Source: Parascedosporium putredinis (taxonomy: Eukaryota > Ascomycota > Sordariomycetes > Microascales > Microascaceae). Taken from it: a DNA stretch of 64,000 nt. A model generated the notes under the pieces. It had not been told where the DNA came from. It did no database searches and worked only from the letters and a program-made list of their open reading frames with translations. The stretch lies in contig CASHTG010000012.1 of assembly GCA_949357655.1 (NCBI GenBank), forward strand, positions 3,038,001-3,102,000. The letters run 5' to 3'. Made by a program: the position numbers and the translations under genes. Positions 38,071 to 49,316 of the stretch are shown piece by piece. Within the stretch, counting starts at the first letter, position 1. Every line of letters starts with the position of its first letter.

Positions 38071-38761
38071 TGAACGAAGAAAGGAACCGCTAAACAGATG
38101 GATGGAGAACAACTGCGCAATGCTGATTCTTCGAGACGCGAACGGGCGAGCAAAACAAAAAAAAGGACAATGAAGGGGGAAATGGAAGAGGATTGAGGGC
38201 CGGACCAGGCCTTCTCGAGAGCGCGTGGTCCGGACCAGCAACTTGATGTATAATTCTCCTACAAAGTGATACTTGGCAGCCGTTCGGAACAATCGCTGTT
38301 TCCTGTCATCAGGAGGATCTCCATTTTGCGCGGAACCGAGAGAGTCGGGCAAGCCACCCGCTCGTGCATGCAGCCTTCTACCCTTCCACGCATTCCACTG
38401 GAGGGCAATGCCCCCGGCCGGGACGAGTGAGACCGGGGAAGGGGAGAGGAGAGAGAGAGGGGGCCAAGCACGGAAATGGGAGGGTGGCCCCAATATCAAG
38501 CGTGTTATTCAATACACTTTCACGAGCCAGTCATAGGGCTGTATCTATATACAACGAACTACATAATTCCTCGTGAAGCCGCCTCGCCCGCATCCCTCTG
38601 CCACTGCTCGTGGTCTTGGATTGGTGAGGGAGCTTGCCAATTGCCTCTTTCTGGGCCAGGCCCGTCTGAGAAGCGTGTCAAGGCATGCATTGTGTCCGTG
38701 TTGGCCAGCCCAGTCCTCAAACCAGCAGGGTCAGCCACATCTCTAAGGACACACACACACG

Positions 38762-38781
38762 CTCTCTCTCTCTCTCTCTCT
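38762..38781. repeat. CT dinucleotide microsatellite
   Basis: Ten CT units, directly preceded by a run of AC units at about 38748-38760. Confidence 0.9.
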
Positions 38782-39746
38782 CAAAAGACACAGGGGTAAA
38801 GGCTTGCCTGGCGCTTGTCTTTAGCAACGGACGCGAACAACCTATCTAGCTAGAGAGCAGTCGCAAAACTGTGTAGAAAATGGTCCTTCATTGTCGCCCA
38901 TTGTCGCCGGGCCAGGCGGGTTACATCTTGGGACAACGGAAAGTCCTCATCTCGACGCGGCCCGCAGGGTAGGACTTGACCCATCAATCATACCTGGTGC
39001 CCCGTCCTAGACGTTGGGCCACAAATTAACCTCAGGATGACTGGCCGTGATCGACACTCGTGCTGAATCCTTTAGGATAACCGAGAGGGAGAGAGGCGGA
39101 ACCCTCCCCTCTGCGCTGGAGGGCGAGCCAAGTCATCCTTCCCGCGGACCTCCTTTTCTCCATGCATTGAATTATTGAAACCATGGGGCGTCTCTACCTG
39201 TAGCTGGTGGGCGGTTCCAAAATTCCAAAAAAAAGAAAAGAGAAAAATAACAATTCGTCGTCTAATTTTTGCAGATAAATCGGGAAGAAAGCCTCGATGA
39301 GCGATTGAGCGACTTTGGGGGCACCGGCATCATTGATTCTTTTTTGGGGTCCACGCCTCATAGGGCTAAATCACTGGCGCTGCCTGGATCCTTGATCCTG
39401 TCAAGTCTTGATATTCTTTGGGGGCTGCTGCTGCGCCATCGAAGGATAAAAAAGACGGGGTGAAGTCGACCCATTCCCAACGGTGGATTGATATTGATGT
39501 TTGGTACTTCGGACATGCAATATGCAGCCATCGCCTGTGCTTGTCATCCATGGATCAATGATCAATACGAATCCACCTGAGTATTGCCCGAGTTAGCGCG
39601 GAGTCCAGCCACGCAACCCTTCAACAGCCACGCATCCCCTGCACCTTCAGTGGTTAGCAGCCCAAACCACGCCTCCGCCCACGAGTCCACTGAAGACGGG
39701 GACCACTACTATATACTATCGTATGTACCAGTGTTAGCTCTCGCGT

Positions 39747-39760
39747 GTATCACGTGATAC
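39747..39760. promoter_or_regulatory. E-box palindrome gtatcacgtgatac upstream of the release factor
   Basis: A perfect 14-bp palindrome centred on TCACGTGA, the core bound by Cbf1-type bHLH factors. CGCG lies on both sides, with one unpaired T. It is about 215 bp upstream of the release factor ATG. Confidence 0.45.
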
Positions 39761-39974
39761 CGCGAGCTGCGCCGGCGCGAAAATTCAAGCAAGGGAAAAA
39801 TTATTGAACGAGATGGAGAGAGCTGGAGTACCTGTATTATATTATTTATTCCTACTTGCAAGCTCTAGTGCGTCGCTAAGCAAGCTGCCATAAGCTCACC
39901 CCGCAAACTCGACCCAACTCCACCACACCTCTCCTTCTCCCAGTCCGGATCTGCCCACCTGAAATGGGGCCGGT

Positions 39975-41341
39975 ATGAATAGGTTCCTCGTCCGTTCACT
40001 ATGGCGGCGGCCCTTGAGCCCGGCTCTGCCCTGGTATCAAACGCCCCAATTCCTCCGCCATGCGAGCACTGGTAACGGCTAACCCCACGAATCCCCTCCC
40101 CCTCCCCTCTCCTCCAGAAACTAACACGAAAGCCCTCTTTTAATAGACACCGCCACGGCCCTCCCCCGGCCCTCCTCCAGCGCGCCCGCGACCTAACCTC
40201 CGAGCACGCCCGCCTCGCCGCCTCCCTCTCCGACGCATTCGACACCAAGACAGCCAAGCGCGTCGGCGAGCTCTCCCTCGTCGCCGCCGCCCTCGCCGAG
40301 TTCGACGCCGCCCACGACTCCCTCGCCGAGCTCCGCGGCCTCCTCTCCTCCCCAGACGCCGAGCTGCGCCAACTCGCCGTCGACGAGCTCGACGCCACCA
40401 CCCGCGACGCCGAGGCCCTCGTGCACAAGCTCACCGCCGCCCTCACCCCGCGCCACCCCTTTGCCGACATGCCCTGCCTGCTCGAGTTCCGCCCCGGGCC
40501 CGGCGGCCTCGAGGGCCGCTACTTCACCGACTCCCTGTTCCGCATGTACAAGCAGTACCTGTCCCGCCACGGGTTTCGCGTGCGCGTCGTCAAGTACGAG
40601 CTCGCCGACTCGGCCGGCGACTCCACCGGCGCCGCCAAGGAGAATCCCCTCCAGGAAGCCATCCTCGAGGTCGAGGACCCGGGCTCCTACGACTTGCTGC
40701 GCGGCGAGGCCGGCATGCACCGCGTCCAGCGTATTCCCGTCACCGAGAGCAAGGGCCGCACCCACACCTCGGCCGTCGCCCTCTGGGTCCTCCCTTCTTT
40801 CCCCGAGAGCAATGCCGAGGAAGCCGACTTTGACGACCCGGAGAGCATCTTCTACATCAACCCCGCCGAAGTCAAGCAAGAGGTCATGCGCGCCCGCGGC
40901 GCCGGCGGCCAACACGTCAACAAGACCGAGTCTGCCGTGCGGCTGACCCATATTCCGACGGGCACCACCGTCAGCATGCAGGACTCGCGGTCCCAGGTCC
41001 GGAACCGCGCCTCGGCGTGGCAGCTCCTGCGCTCCAGGGTCGCCCAGCAGAGGAGGGAGGAGCGCGAGGAGCTCGCCTTTAGCTTGAGGAACAGCGTGCT
41101 GGCCAAGGACAAGATTACGAGGGCCGACAAGATCCGCACCTACAATTACTCTCAGGACAGGTGTACGGATCACAGGAGCGGCCTAGACGTGCACAATCTC
41201 CCCGACGTTTTAGAAGGCGGGGAAACTCTCGATAGGGTGATTAAGAGCGTCAGAGAGTGGCTGGTGGCAAGGGACATCCGTGCCATGATGGCCGAAGAGG
41301 ACGCCAAGGCCAACCCCGAGAGCGGCGAGAAGAAGGCTTGA
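39975..41341 (+). CDS. mrf1: Mitochondrial class I peptide chain release factor (mtRF1/Mrf1)
   Basis: It ends translation on mitochondrial ribosomes by releasing the peptide at UAA and UAG. Exon 1 is 39975-40071 and exon 2 is 40147-41341, with donor GTAACG. The start MNRFLVRSLWRRPLSPALPW is Arg-rich without acids, as in a mitochondrial presequence. The protein has the N-terminal helical region, then EFRPGPGGLEGRYFT, the codon-reading tripeptide PVT in RIPVTESKGRTHTSA (about 229-231), and the catalytic GGQ in RGAGGQHVNKTESAVRLTH (about 285-287). The C-terminal region includes KDKITRADKIRTYNYSQDR. PVT and the RF1-type ends separate it from RF2. One base is missing at 40163-40167, which otherwise stops exon 2 after about 20 codons. 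Repaired length is about 430 residues. Third positions in exon 2 are almost all G or C. It is convergent with the oxidase gene, 235 bp away. Confidence 0.95.
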
Positions 41342-41576
41342 GAGAACACGGCGGTCAACGAACAAGAAGGGACACGAAACTAAAAGGTTAGAACCAAGCC
41401 ATACGCGTTGGAACTTGGAAAAGGGAAGGGCGACTCTCTGTACAATAGATGCATGTATATATATTAACTCAACGACGCACACCCAAAGGCACAAGATAGA
41501 AAACTAGAAATAGTTGCATTTGTATCCAAACGAAATGAGACTCTGCATATTATTCCACCTCGGTTGAACAAGTCCC

Positions 41577-43711
41577 CTAGAACAAGAAACGAAAAAAAAA
41601 AAAAGAGACAAAAAACCCAGAAAAACCTCTCCCACCTTCAAACAGCAAAACCCGCCAGTCTTCACCCTCCAGTCCCCACCAGCCAGACTCCTCTTCTTCA
41701 CCCCCACCCTGCGCCAGCGCGCGATACTCCTCCGGCATCTCAGGCCACACATCCACCCCATCCAGCACCACGACCTGCATGCCCCCGACGAGGTGCTGCA
41801 GGACGTGGCAGTGGAGCAGCCAAGCACCCGGGTTCCTCGAGTGGTACCTCAGCGCCATCCACGCCGACTCCTGGCCCGCCGCGAGCCCGACCCTCAGGGA
41901 CGTGAAGCCATCCTTGAGCGGGGGTCGACGAGGTTAAACGCCGCCGGGTTCTGCGCCGCCGCCTCCTCCACGCTCGACCAGGTCCACGGCCCGTAGCCGA
42001 CCCCGAGCAAGTGCATCTTGACACCGTGCTTGTGGATCGGGTGCGCCGGGTTCGGCGACGCGTGCGTCACGAGCACGAGGTCCACCCACGTGTCGTTGGC
42101 CGTGGCCACGGTAAGGTTGACCGCCGGCTGCGGGTCGAGCAGGAACGGCACCCGGTCCTCGAGGCTCGCGGACTCGAGGGGCGTCGAGTTCATCGACCAA
42201 ATGTACGCCGGCTGCGCGTTGCCCATCTGCAGCACGTGCGTCGCGTTGGCCGTCCGCGGCACCGCGACGGCTGGGTACGGTTTCGCCCACGTCTGGGCGT
42301 AAAACACCACGTCGGCCGACGTCGGCCTCCCCGCGTCGTTGATGTAGGGTGCCGGCGGGCGCGGGTCGTCGTCCCCCGGCGGCCACCCCGCCAATCTCAA
42401 CGTCGAGCGTCGCGTGGCCGACGATGATTTGCGGATCGTTGACCGACGCCACGCGGATGGCGAACTGGCCCGCCCTGTTCGCCTGGACCAGGACCGAGTA
42501 CCGCTCCCCGTTGGTGACGGTGAGGGCCTGCACCTGCCGCGGCTCGACGTAGCCCCCGTCCACGGCGTACACCCACATGGGGTGCTCGTCGATGGAGACG
42601 GCGGCCGTGAGGGACTGGAAGGCCCCGATGAAGTGGAGCGCTACCCAGCTCTCGTCGGCGCAGCTCGATCGGTGGCGCACGCGCACCACTTCTTGGGTGC
42701 CTTCGGTCGCTTGGCATTCTTCAAACATGTGGTGGGGGACCGCGCTGCCGTTTCCGCGGCCGTTCCAGGCGAGGGCCATGAGCTGCGGCGGGTAACATCT
42801 AAGCGGCTCCGAGGTTAAGCGCGGTGTCCATCACTTTTCTTTTTTTGCATCTCCTTGTGTCAACAGGAAGCGGGAAGATTGGCACTCACCCTTTGCTCGT
42901 CATGGTGACATTCATCCGCCCCAACTGCGTCCTCTGCAAGTCACTAAGAAGACTATCGATATTGCTCGGGTCCGGGCACGTCACCTTGCCCTTGCCGTTA
43001 ATCAGGATCGAGTCCCAGCACGCGGGGTCCAGCTCGGCCAGCTGCGTAATCTCCCAAGCCTCGTCCCCCGTCGTGTTCCTGAAATCGGAAAGCAGCAGCG
43101 CGTGCGCCGACCGGTCGGCGGCGTCCATGGCTTTCACCGCGAGCGCGCGGGTGCTGATCTCGCCAAAGGGCTTCGGCGCGTCGGGGTAAGGGTCGACGAC
43201 GAGGGCCCCAAAGAGGCCGTCCTCGATCTGGTGGCGGGAGTGGGAGTGGTACCAGTAGCTCCCGTGTATGGTCGCCGTCCACCGGTAGGTAAACGAGTGA
43301 CCTCGCGGGATCGGTCGTTGACTTACACCGGGTGCGCCGTCGGACCACGGGCTGCCTAGCATCTCGATGCCTTTTGGGGGTGAGGAAGAGAAATGTTTTA
43401 GCCAATTCCTCAGAAGCTTCATAGAGAACAAGGCCTTGTTCTACCGCGTGCCACTACCTACCGTGAAAATGGATGCTCGTGATATCGTCAATGTGATTCT
43501 CGACCTCCACGACAACGTGATCGCCCTGGGATACCTTCAACGTGGGCGCTGGAAACTGGCCATTCACCAGTATCACCTGGCGAGAGTGACCGTTGGGAGC
43601 CCACGGCCCCCGCGTCAGTGAGAGCTTGAAGGTACGGGTCTCTTGCCCGAGAACCCGGGCCACGAGGGCCACCCATATCAATATGGTATAGAGAGTGTCC
43701 CAGCGAGTCAT
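41577..43711 (-). CDS. Secreted laccase-type multicopper oxidase
   Basis: It oxidises phenols or similar reductants with four copper ions and reduces oxygen to water. Exons: 43711-43462, 43370-42890 and 42798-41577. The signal peptide is MTRWDTLYTILIWVALVARV. All four copper motifs are present: SIHFHG; GSYWYHSHSRHQ; HPIHKHGV; LLHCHVLQHLVGGM. No membrane helix follows, which argues against a Fet3-type iron oxidase. I chose MTRW over an ATG 27 bases upstream because it starts the signal peptide. Three one-base breaks: 42386-42389 and 42373-42377 (close together) and 41920-41924, the last just before the fourth copper motif. Length is about 651 residues. The last 20 residues (FFVSFFFF-like) read through a run of 13 A at 41592-41604, so the true stop is uncertain. 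Substrate class (laccase, ascorbate oxidase-like or pigment oxidase) is open. Confidence 0.9.
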
Positions 43712-45525
43712 TGTCGAAGGACCAAAGGTATATCTCAACGGGGGAAAAGGTGGCTCTTGTTCGGGTTTACCCTTTTACCTTTGTAAAGATGCGACGCACT
43801 CAGGGCCTATAAGATTCGCCACGCGGGTCTAGGCCAGAGAGCATCCTCCTCGTAGGTTTTCCTCGAGAGTGGAAGAAGACGATGAGGCAAATGACTCCAG
43901 GGACTTTTTATACAACCTCTACCCACATTGCCGATGGCATAAGATAAAGCAGAAGAAGACAACAACAAAAACAAAAAGATGGGCAAGTGCATGCACTCTT
44001 GGCATGCGTTTCTTGTGATCCACGACAGCAACATTCCCCAGCAATCGCTGGCAGCGGGCTACGTGCTTGGGCTTACTGCCGTGCTCCTCTCCTCGACCGA
44101 GATATACGACTTCTGTTGGGTGTCCAGCACGTCCCTCAAGGCCTCGGTTGCTCAAGAGCAGGGATAGGAAAGTCCTTTTTCATTTGCTTTTCATATACGC
44201 CTCGGAAGCCGACAGAACAGAGACAGAGGCTCGCGATAACGACACCTCAAGATGCGGAGAATGTGGTGGCGTCGTTGGTGGTTTCTCGCCTTGGTCTCGA
44301 GGCTTGTTTTTTTGGGCTCACCCACCCTCCCCATGGAGCCTCATTCTCTTTCCTGGGTCCGAACCCTCATGGTAGAGGCGCCGACGGATGTCACAGCGAT
44401 GCTCACGCGGCCCCTCGCCCACCTGGCTGCATCGCACAACAGCAACACATGCGCGTATACCATGTTACCTTTGCCTTGCTCTGCGTGAACGAGGCGAAAA
44501 CCAGATGCACTTGTCCCTCTCTTCATTTGAACTCGGACGGAGGTCCTCAGCTAAGAGGCCGGGTCTGTTCCCGCTCCACTGATTTCCATCGTCTCGCCGG
44601 GTCGCCGAGGGTAAATAGGCGAGGATTATAGGCCATGACACAAAAACAACCCATTTAGGAAGGGTTTGTATTATTCGTGTTGGTTGTAGAACACAGAAAA
44701 AGAAACCCTTTCCACGCACAGGAGTCCCGAGCAAGGTCAATATCAACATCACGCTGACATTTCAGCCACGGAGGCTTGCAGGGATTCTCTTAGGTTTACA
44801 TCCGTACCGTACCCCACGTTGGGAGGCCTTGCTTGTCAGTGTCTCAGACCTGAAGCGAGAGGCAAGGGAGATGAACAAGGGCAAAGATTTGTTCGAAGGG
44901 CGAAGGTTAGAGGGAGAGTAAGACGGGGGAAAAAACCAAGGCGGACATTTATTTTCAACTAACAACCGGGAGAAACGCAAGGTGTGGGAAGGGTCGGTTT
45001 CCATCCCAATCTACATGTGCCGTCTTTGCAGGCCAAGGCCAAGGCCGGGGGTGATCAATTGATGTTGAAATTCTTCTGCCTTGGTAATTCGGCTGCCTGG
45101 CCCCAACTCACACCAGCTTGCAGGTCAATCGCTTGGAGGCGCTCTTGATTTTGTTTTGAATCCAGGTCCCAGCACACCGCTTACTCAGGCAGCAGGATTA
45201 AAGAAGTTGACTTGAACAAAGATTTAAGCTGATGATCCTGATGATCGGGAATTGGTTTTGTCTTTTTGTGGAATATATAGTTTTCTGTTTGATCTTGATA
45301 TTTAGTCCTCGTCGGAATTGTGTCCTCTTTCTTAAGACTGGTGTCCTGTCAACAGACTCAAACGTGCCCCTCCCCATTTCCGTGTCTGGGCTCACATCCC
45401 ACCATCGCCCTGCTCCCACTTACACGGAAATCCACATTGAACCCTTCTCTCCCGTTTTGCCCCCCTCACATTACGGCCATCAAATCACACAACAATCCCT
45501 CAGTAGACCATAGATCACAGCCAGT
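43712..45525. other. 1.8-kb divergent intergenic region between oxidase and 2EXR gene
   Basis: Both neighbouring genes start from here. The longest frame (43987-44631, plus, 214 codons) has no motif and chance-like composition. No RNA gene is seen. Confidence 0.55.
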
Positions 45526-46634
45526 ATGGCAACGACCGCACTAGCACCTCTAGATGTCAGCATGGCAACACCTTGCCTAGATATTCCACCCGCTACGTGG
45601 GGCACACTCTCACCCTCAACCTCAACACTCCCACCACTTCCAGCACCCACCCCGGCACCACCCTCCCGCCTCCAATTCTCCTCCCTACCCCTCGAGATCC
45701 GCGACCTCATCTGGGAACACACCCTCCCACCCCCGCGCCTATTCCACGTCCGCCAATTCCACCGCTTCGGCCCCTCCCTCGACGCCAGCGAGAACCTCGC
45801 CGAAGCCGAAGCCGAGGCCGAAGAAGAACAAGAAGAAGAAGAGGCCAACGCCAACGGCCACGCCCACACCCACGCCGACAGAGCAACGCCCCCTTCCCCC
45901 GGCGCAGCATCGTAGAAGACTTCCTCCAGCGCCGCCTCCAGCACCAACCCTCCGCCCCCGAACCGGCCGCCGCATCGCCGATTCCGCCTCTCCTACCCGG
46001 CCCCCTCGCCACCCAAATCTGCGCCGAGTCGCGCCGCGCCGCCCGCCGCGCTGGCTTCGAGCTCCTACCCGCCTCCACCACCAACGGCGGGCCCGGCCAA
46101 CCCCCATCCGCCTCTGGTTCAACCCCGCGCCGACATCGTCTACATCGACCGCAGCCTGCGGACCACGCTCGTCCACGAGCGCGGCCAGCCCGAATTCGCC
46201 GTCGTGGGCTTCGAGCGCGTCCAGCACGTCGCCGTCGAGTGGCGCTGGGTCACCAGCAACGGCTCCGTGCCCCTCGGCAACTACGCGGACCAGCCCATGC
46301 TCGACCTCCTCGGCCAGAGGGTGGCTTCCCTCTACGCTTACATGCCCGCCCTCGCCACCCTCCACTACATCCTGCCCCTGGTCCGGTATCAAGGGGCATC
46401 CCCTTTGGGCGCGAGCCCGCCGGTGCCTCCGCCCTCAGCTGCGACCTCGTCGACCTGCCCCCGCGCATCACCATCCCTCTCGAGAGCGGCCACCGCCCGT
46501 GGGGCGATGTGCGTGATGCGCTCGTCAATGCCATCAGCGCCGAGTCCAGCGTCCAATATTGGCTCCGCTGCTTCGGCGACCGCGGCTCCTATCCCCCAAC
46601 ATTGTCGGACACTGGCTTGTCCGCCATGGTCTAG
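45526..46634 (+). CDS. 2EXR-domain protein of fungi
   Basis: The hallmark is FSSLPLEIRDLIWEHTLPPP followed by RLFHVRQF, the F-box-like 2EXR motif found in many fungal proteins of unknown role. Downstream are RLWFNPRADIVYIDRSL, VQHVAVEWRWV and LATLHYILPLV, matching the usual second half of the family, in which a surface helix follows the aromatic 'FNP..D..YID' strand. An acidic Glu/Ala insert lies after the 2EXR motif (about residues 90-115). It is a single exon. Four one-base breaks: 45889-45893 (or 45896-45900), 46101-46105, 46123-46126 and 46393-46396. The repaired length is about 370 residues and ends DTGLSAMV. The ATG at 45526 is the first in frame. Molecular function is unknown. Confidence 0.82.
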
Positions 46635-46845
46635 ACAGAAAATACTTTACTCCGTCCATTCGCGAGTTTACCTGGTGATGGATGCATGGGTGTACTAGGA
46701 TGCATGCAAAAATAAGAAGAAAAAGAGTCCCCAGTCAATCTATGCAATGATGTGGTAGTCATCTGGAGTCAACTGGCGTATGTACGATAGTAATGCTGCC
46801 TCTACGAGTAATATCATATGAGTAAATAAACAAGTCCATCAACAT

Positions 46846-46880
<35 letters not shown>

Positions 46881-49316
46881 GACGCACATGCACACACATA
46901 CACACGTTCCCACTTCCTCAAGTGATTCCATAACTACACATTTCCCACTAGTGATCAATCCGACGGCTCTTTCCGTATAGCCTCAATACCCGTACTTCGC
47001 TCGCCCACACCTCACCAACAAACCTCATCCACTGCCAGCCGAGATCACTACTCCTACCTCCTGTTCGTATAACCAACCCGCCGTCGCCTCCAGCGGCCAG
47101 GTGCACCGTAGTGCACCGTAAGCCGTGGCCCCTTCAATCAGTGACGACCGAACAAGAGCAACCGCTGAGCCCCCTTGACCTCCCCCGGCTCCGTGTGACG
47201 GAGCCAGGGCCACACGACAGGTCTCGCTCCTCGCGGTAATCAAGTAATGAAGCAATGAAATCTTTTGTGATGATCTTGGCCAATCCACTTCCACCCGGTG
47301 ACGATGTAAGCCGCCGAATTTTGTGGAGCCCCTCGTGCATAAACGAAGCTGCTGTGACACGCAAACTCCCCGAGCCTCATGCCCCCTTCATCCCCTTCAT
47401 CCCCTCCATTGCCTCCCCTCACCCTTGTCCGATTCTTGTTGATCGGTGTAACTTACTGTCCATCTCCCCTGCGGAACCACTTACCCGATTTGCGCTTCCC
47501 TTCTTCCCTTCTTTGCTCCGCCCCCAAATTCGAGTCCGATACGATGCTACCCCGAGCCAATACTCCGTCATTGGTCACGTTGTCCTCCTCATCGTTTCTC
47601 TCTTCCCCAGCATCTCGCTCTTCTTCTGCCTCTTTAACCAGGTTCTCTTCATCGGAGTTCCACATTTACCATCGCGCTAGCTTATTCCATCCAACTTGAT
47701 CATGACTTGTCAATGTAGGCGTAGATGTAACAGTGCACTCCCAAAGAGAAGAAGAAAAGAAAGGAAGGCAAGCAAGCAAGTTCTCCCAAAATATACGCCC
47801 ATTCAGACTTGGACGGCTCTCTCGTTTGTCTCCTGCATCCGTCCTCCGTTCTCCGCATCTGCGGCTATTGTCTTAGCAAATCCACTTCAAGGCACTAAAG
47901 AATGCCCTGTCTTACTGTCATCTACTCCCTAGATAACTAGACTGAGCTCAACGGAACCTCGCCGCGCCTATCAAGCTTGTCCACTTGGTAGTTTGGTGTT
48001 AGATGTATTGAATGATCGCTGAGACAGGCCGCATATTTCTGATTCTATTCACCATTTCGGAATGACATGTGCTCCATTATCTCCTGTATTGCTTTCCCCG
48101 GTTTGTTTAGCCGCGACCCGTGTCAAGTGAGTTCAATGTTCAATGTTGTTTAAGCCTGCTCCACATCAGCAACCTTCACATCCGTTTCGTCCTCTACAGC
48201 GTCACGTCTTGAGCCAAAAGGTGTTGTGCATTTAATTTGTATTTTAGCTACTTATAAAACTTGAAAGTTGTCCACCCCCTTTCGACCCATGCTCAAACGT
48301 AGCGTAGCTGCTACAGTTCTTGCTAGAGCCGAGTTCGCATTTCTCATAAACCAAATTCCAACCCCACAGATCCCCTTGCGTATTCAGCGTTGTTGCGTAT
48401 GACGAAAAGAGAAGAGAGAAACGGAAGGAAAACTAGGCCCCGAGCGCTCGGGATATTGCGGCGAGGTGCATGACCCCGGGCGTCCGGCCTGGGATTGCCT
48501 AGTGTTGGTTTGGTCGCAAAGGAAACATGGAAAAAACCCTGCTTAAGAGATGCAAAGAAAAGGCGAGCAAATATCAAATCTGCCGATGCCACCATTCCTG
48601 GTTGCCGGGAGTTCCACCCTGGCCGGCCTGTCGTCAAGTCGAGAACAGAGAAGAGGTAGATAAGAAAAAGTGAATCCCTGGTGTAATAAAAATACGAAAG
48701 GAAAAGAAAAAACAAAGCCTTCCAAGACTGCTCGCCTTTCCCCTTTTCCATGGTATATTCGTCAAAAAGCTTACCCTCCGCCGTCTAAGCAAAGAAGTTC
48801 AAGAAGGAGAAAGAATGTCAGAGAGAACGGTATTCTCACCCTCGAGGGATGTTGAAAAGAAGAAAAATGCGTGTCAGAAGTTCAGCGCGCCACGCCCAGG
48901 GTATGGAAGAGGCAGCCGCACGTAAAGTGCGCGCGATCAACCAAGTCGTTGCATCTCCCAAAAATTTGGGCGAGGTTCCTTGGGTCCAAGAATAAGAAAT
49001 AATAATCGGCAACGGAAGCGACGAATTGTGACATCGGATTGGAGGATGGGGTTTGCGGCTCGGAACAGAGAAAGCGATATTCGACATCGGCACGTTCCTG
49101 TAAGCGGCTGGCGGACCAAGAAGCGAGCGCGAAGTTGTAACCATCTATGCGCAGTCTGAAACAGCTCCAACAAGATAAAATTGAACAAGAAGGGCAAAAT
49201 CTGTGGAGAATGAACGTAACGTCGAGAAACCGTGAAAGTCGTAATAGAAAGGTCAAGAAAATAGGGAAAAGGATATTGAAGGAGAGACGAGAAGAGGACA
49301 TTGATACACCAATAGC
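46635..49316. other. 2.7-kb intergenic region between convergent genes
   Basis: It contains a CA microsatellite (46847-46877) and a perfect 10-bp direct duplication gtgcaccgta (47101-47120). Open frames reach 141 codons without motifs. The right part is the 3' flank of the Gln-rich gene. Confidence 0.55.
46847..46877. repeat. CA dinucleotide microsatellite
   Basis: An uninterrupted run of about 15 CA units, followed by an imperfect CA-rich tail to about 46905. Confidence 0.95.

Larger units (their letters stand above)
37626..39974. other. 2.3-kb divergent intergenic region between kelch protein and release factor
   Basis: Both flanking genes point away from it. It contains a GA-rich tract (about 38021-38070), a CT microsatellite (38762-38781) next to a short CA run, and a near-perfect CACGTG palindrome at 39747-39760. 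No gene is supported. Confidence 0.6.

Noticed and set aside
40193..41173. 326-codon minus-strand frame inside the release factor gene
   Set aside because: It is a shadow caused by the strong G/C third-position bias of the real plus-strand gene, which has the GGQ motif.
43987..44631. 214-codon plus-strand frame between oxidase and 2EXR gene
   Set aside because: Several overlapping frames of similar length exist; no motif, no splice logic and random composition.
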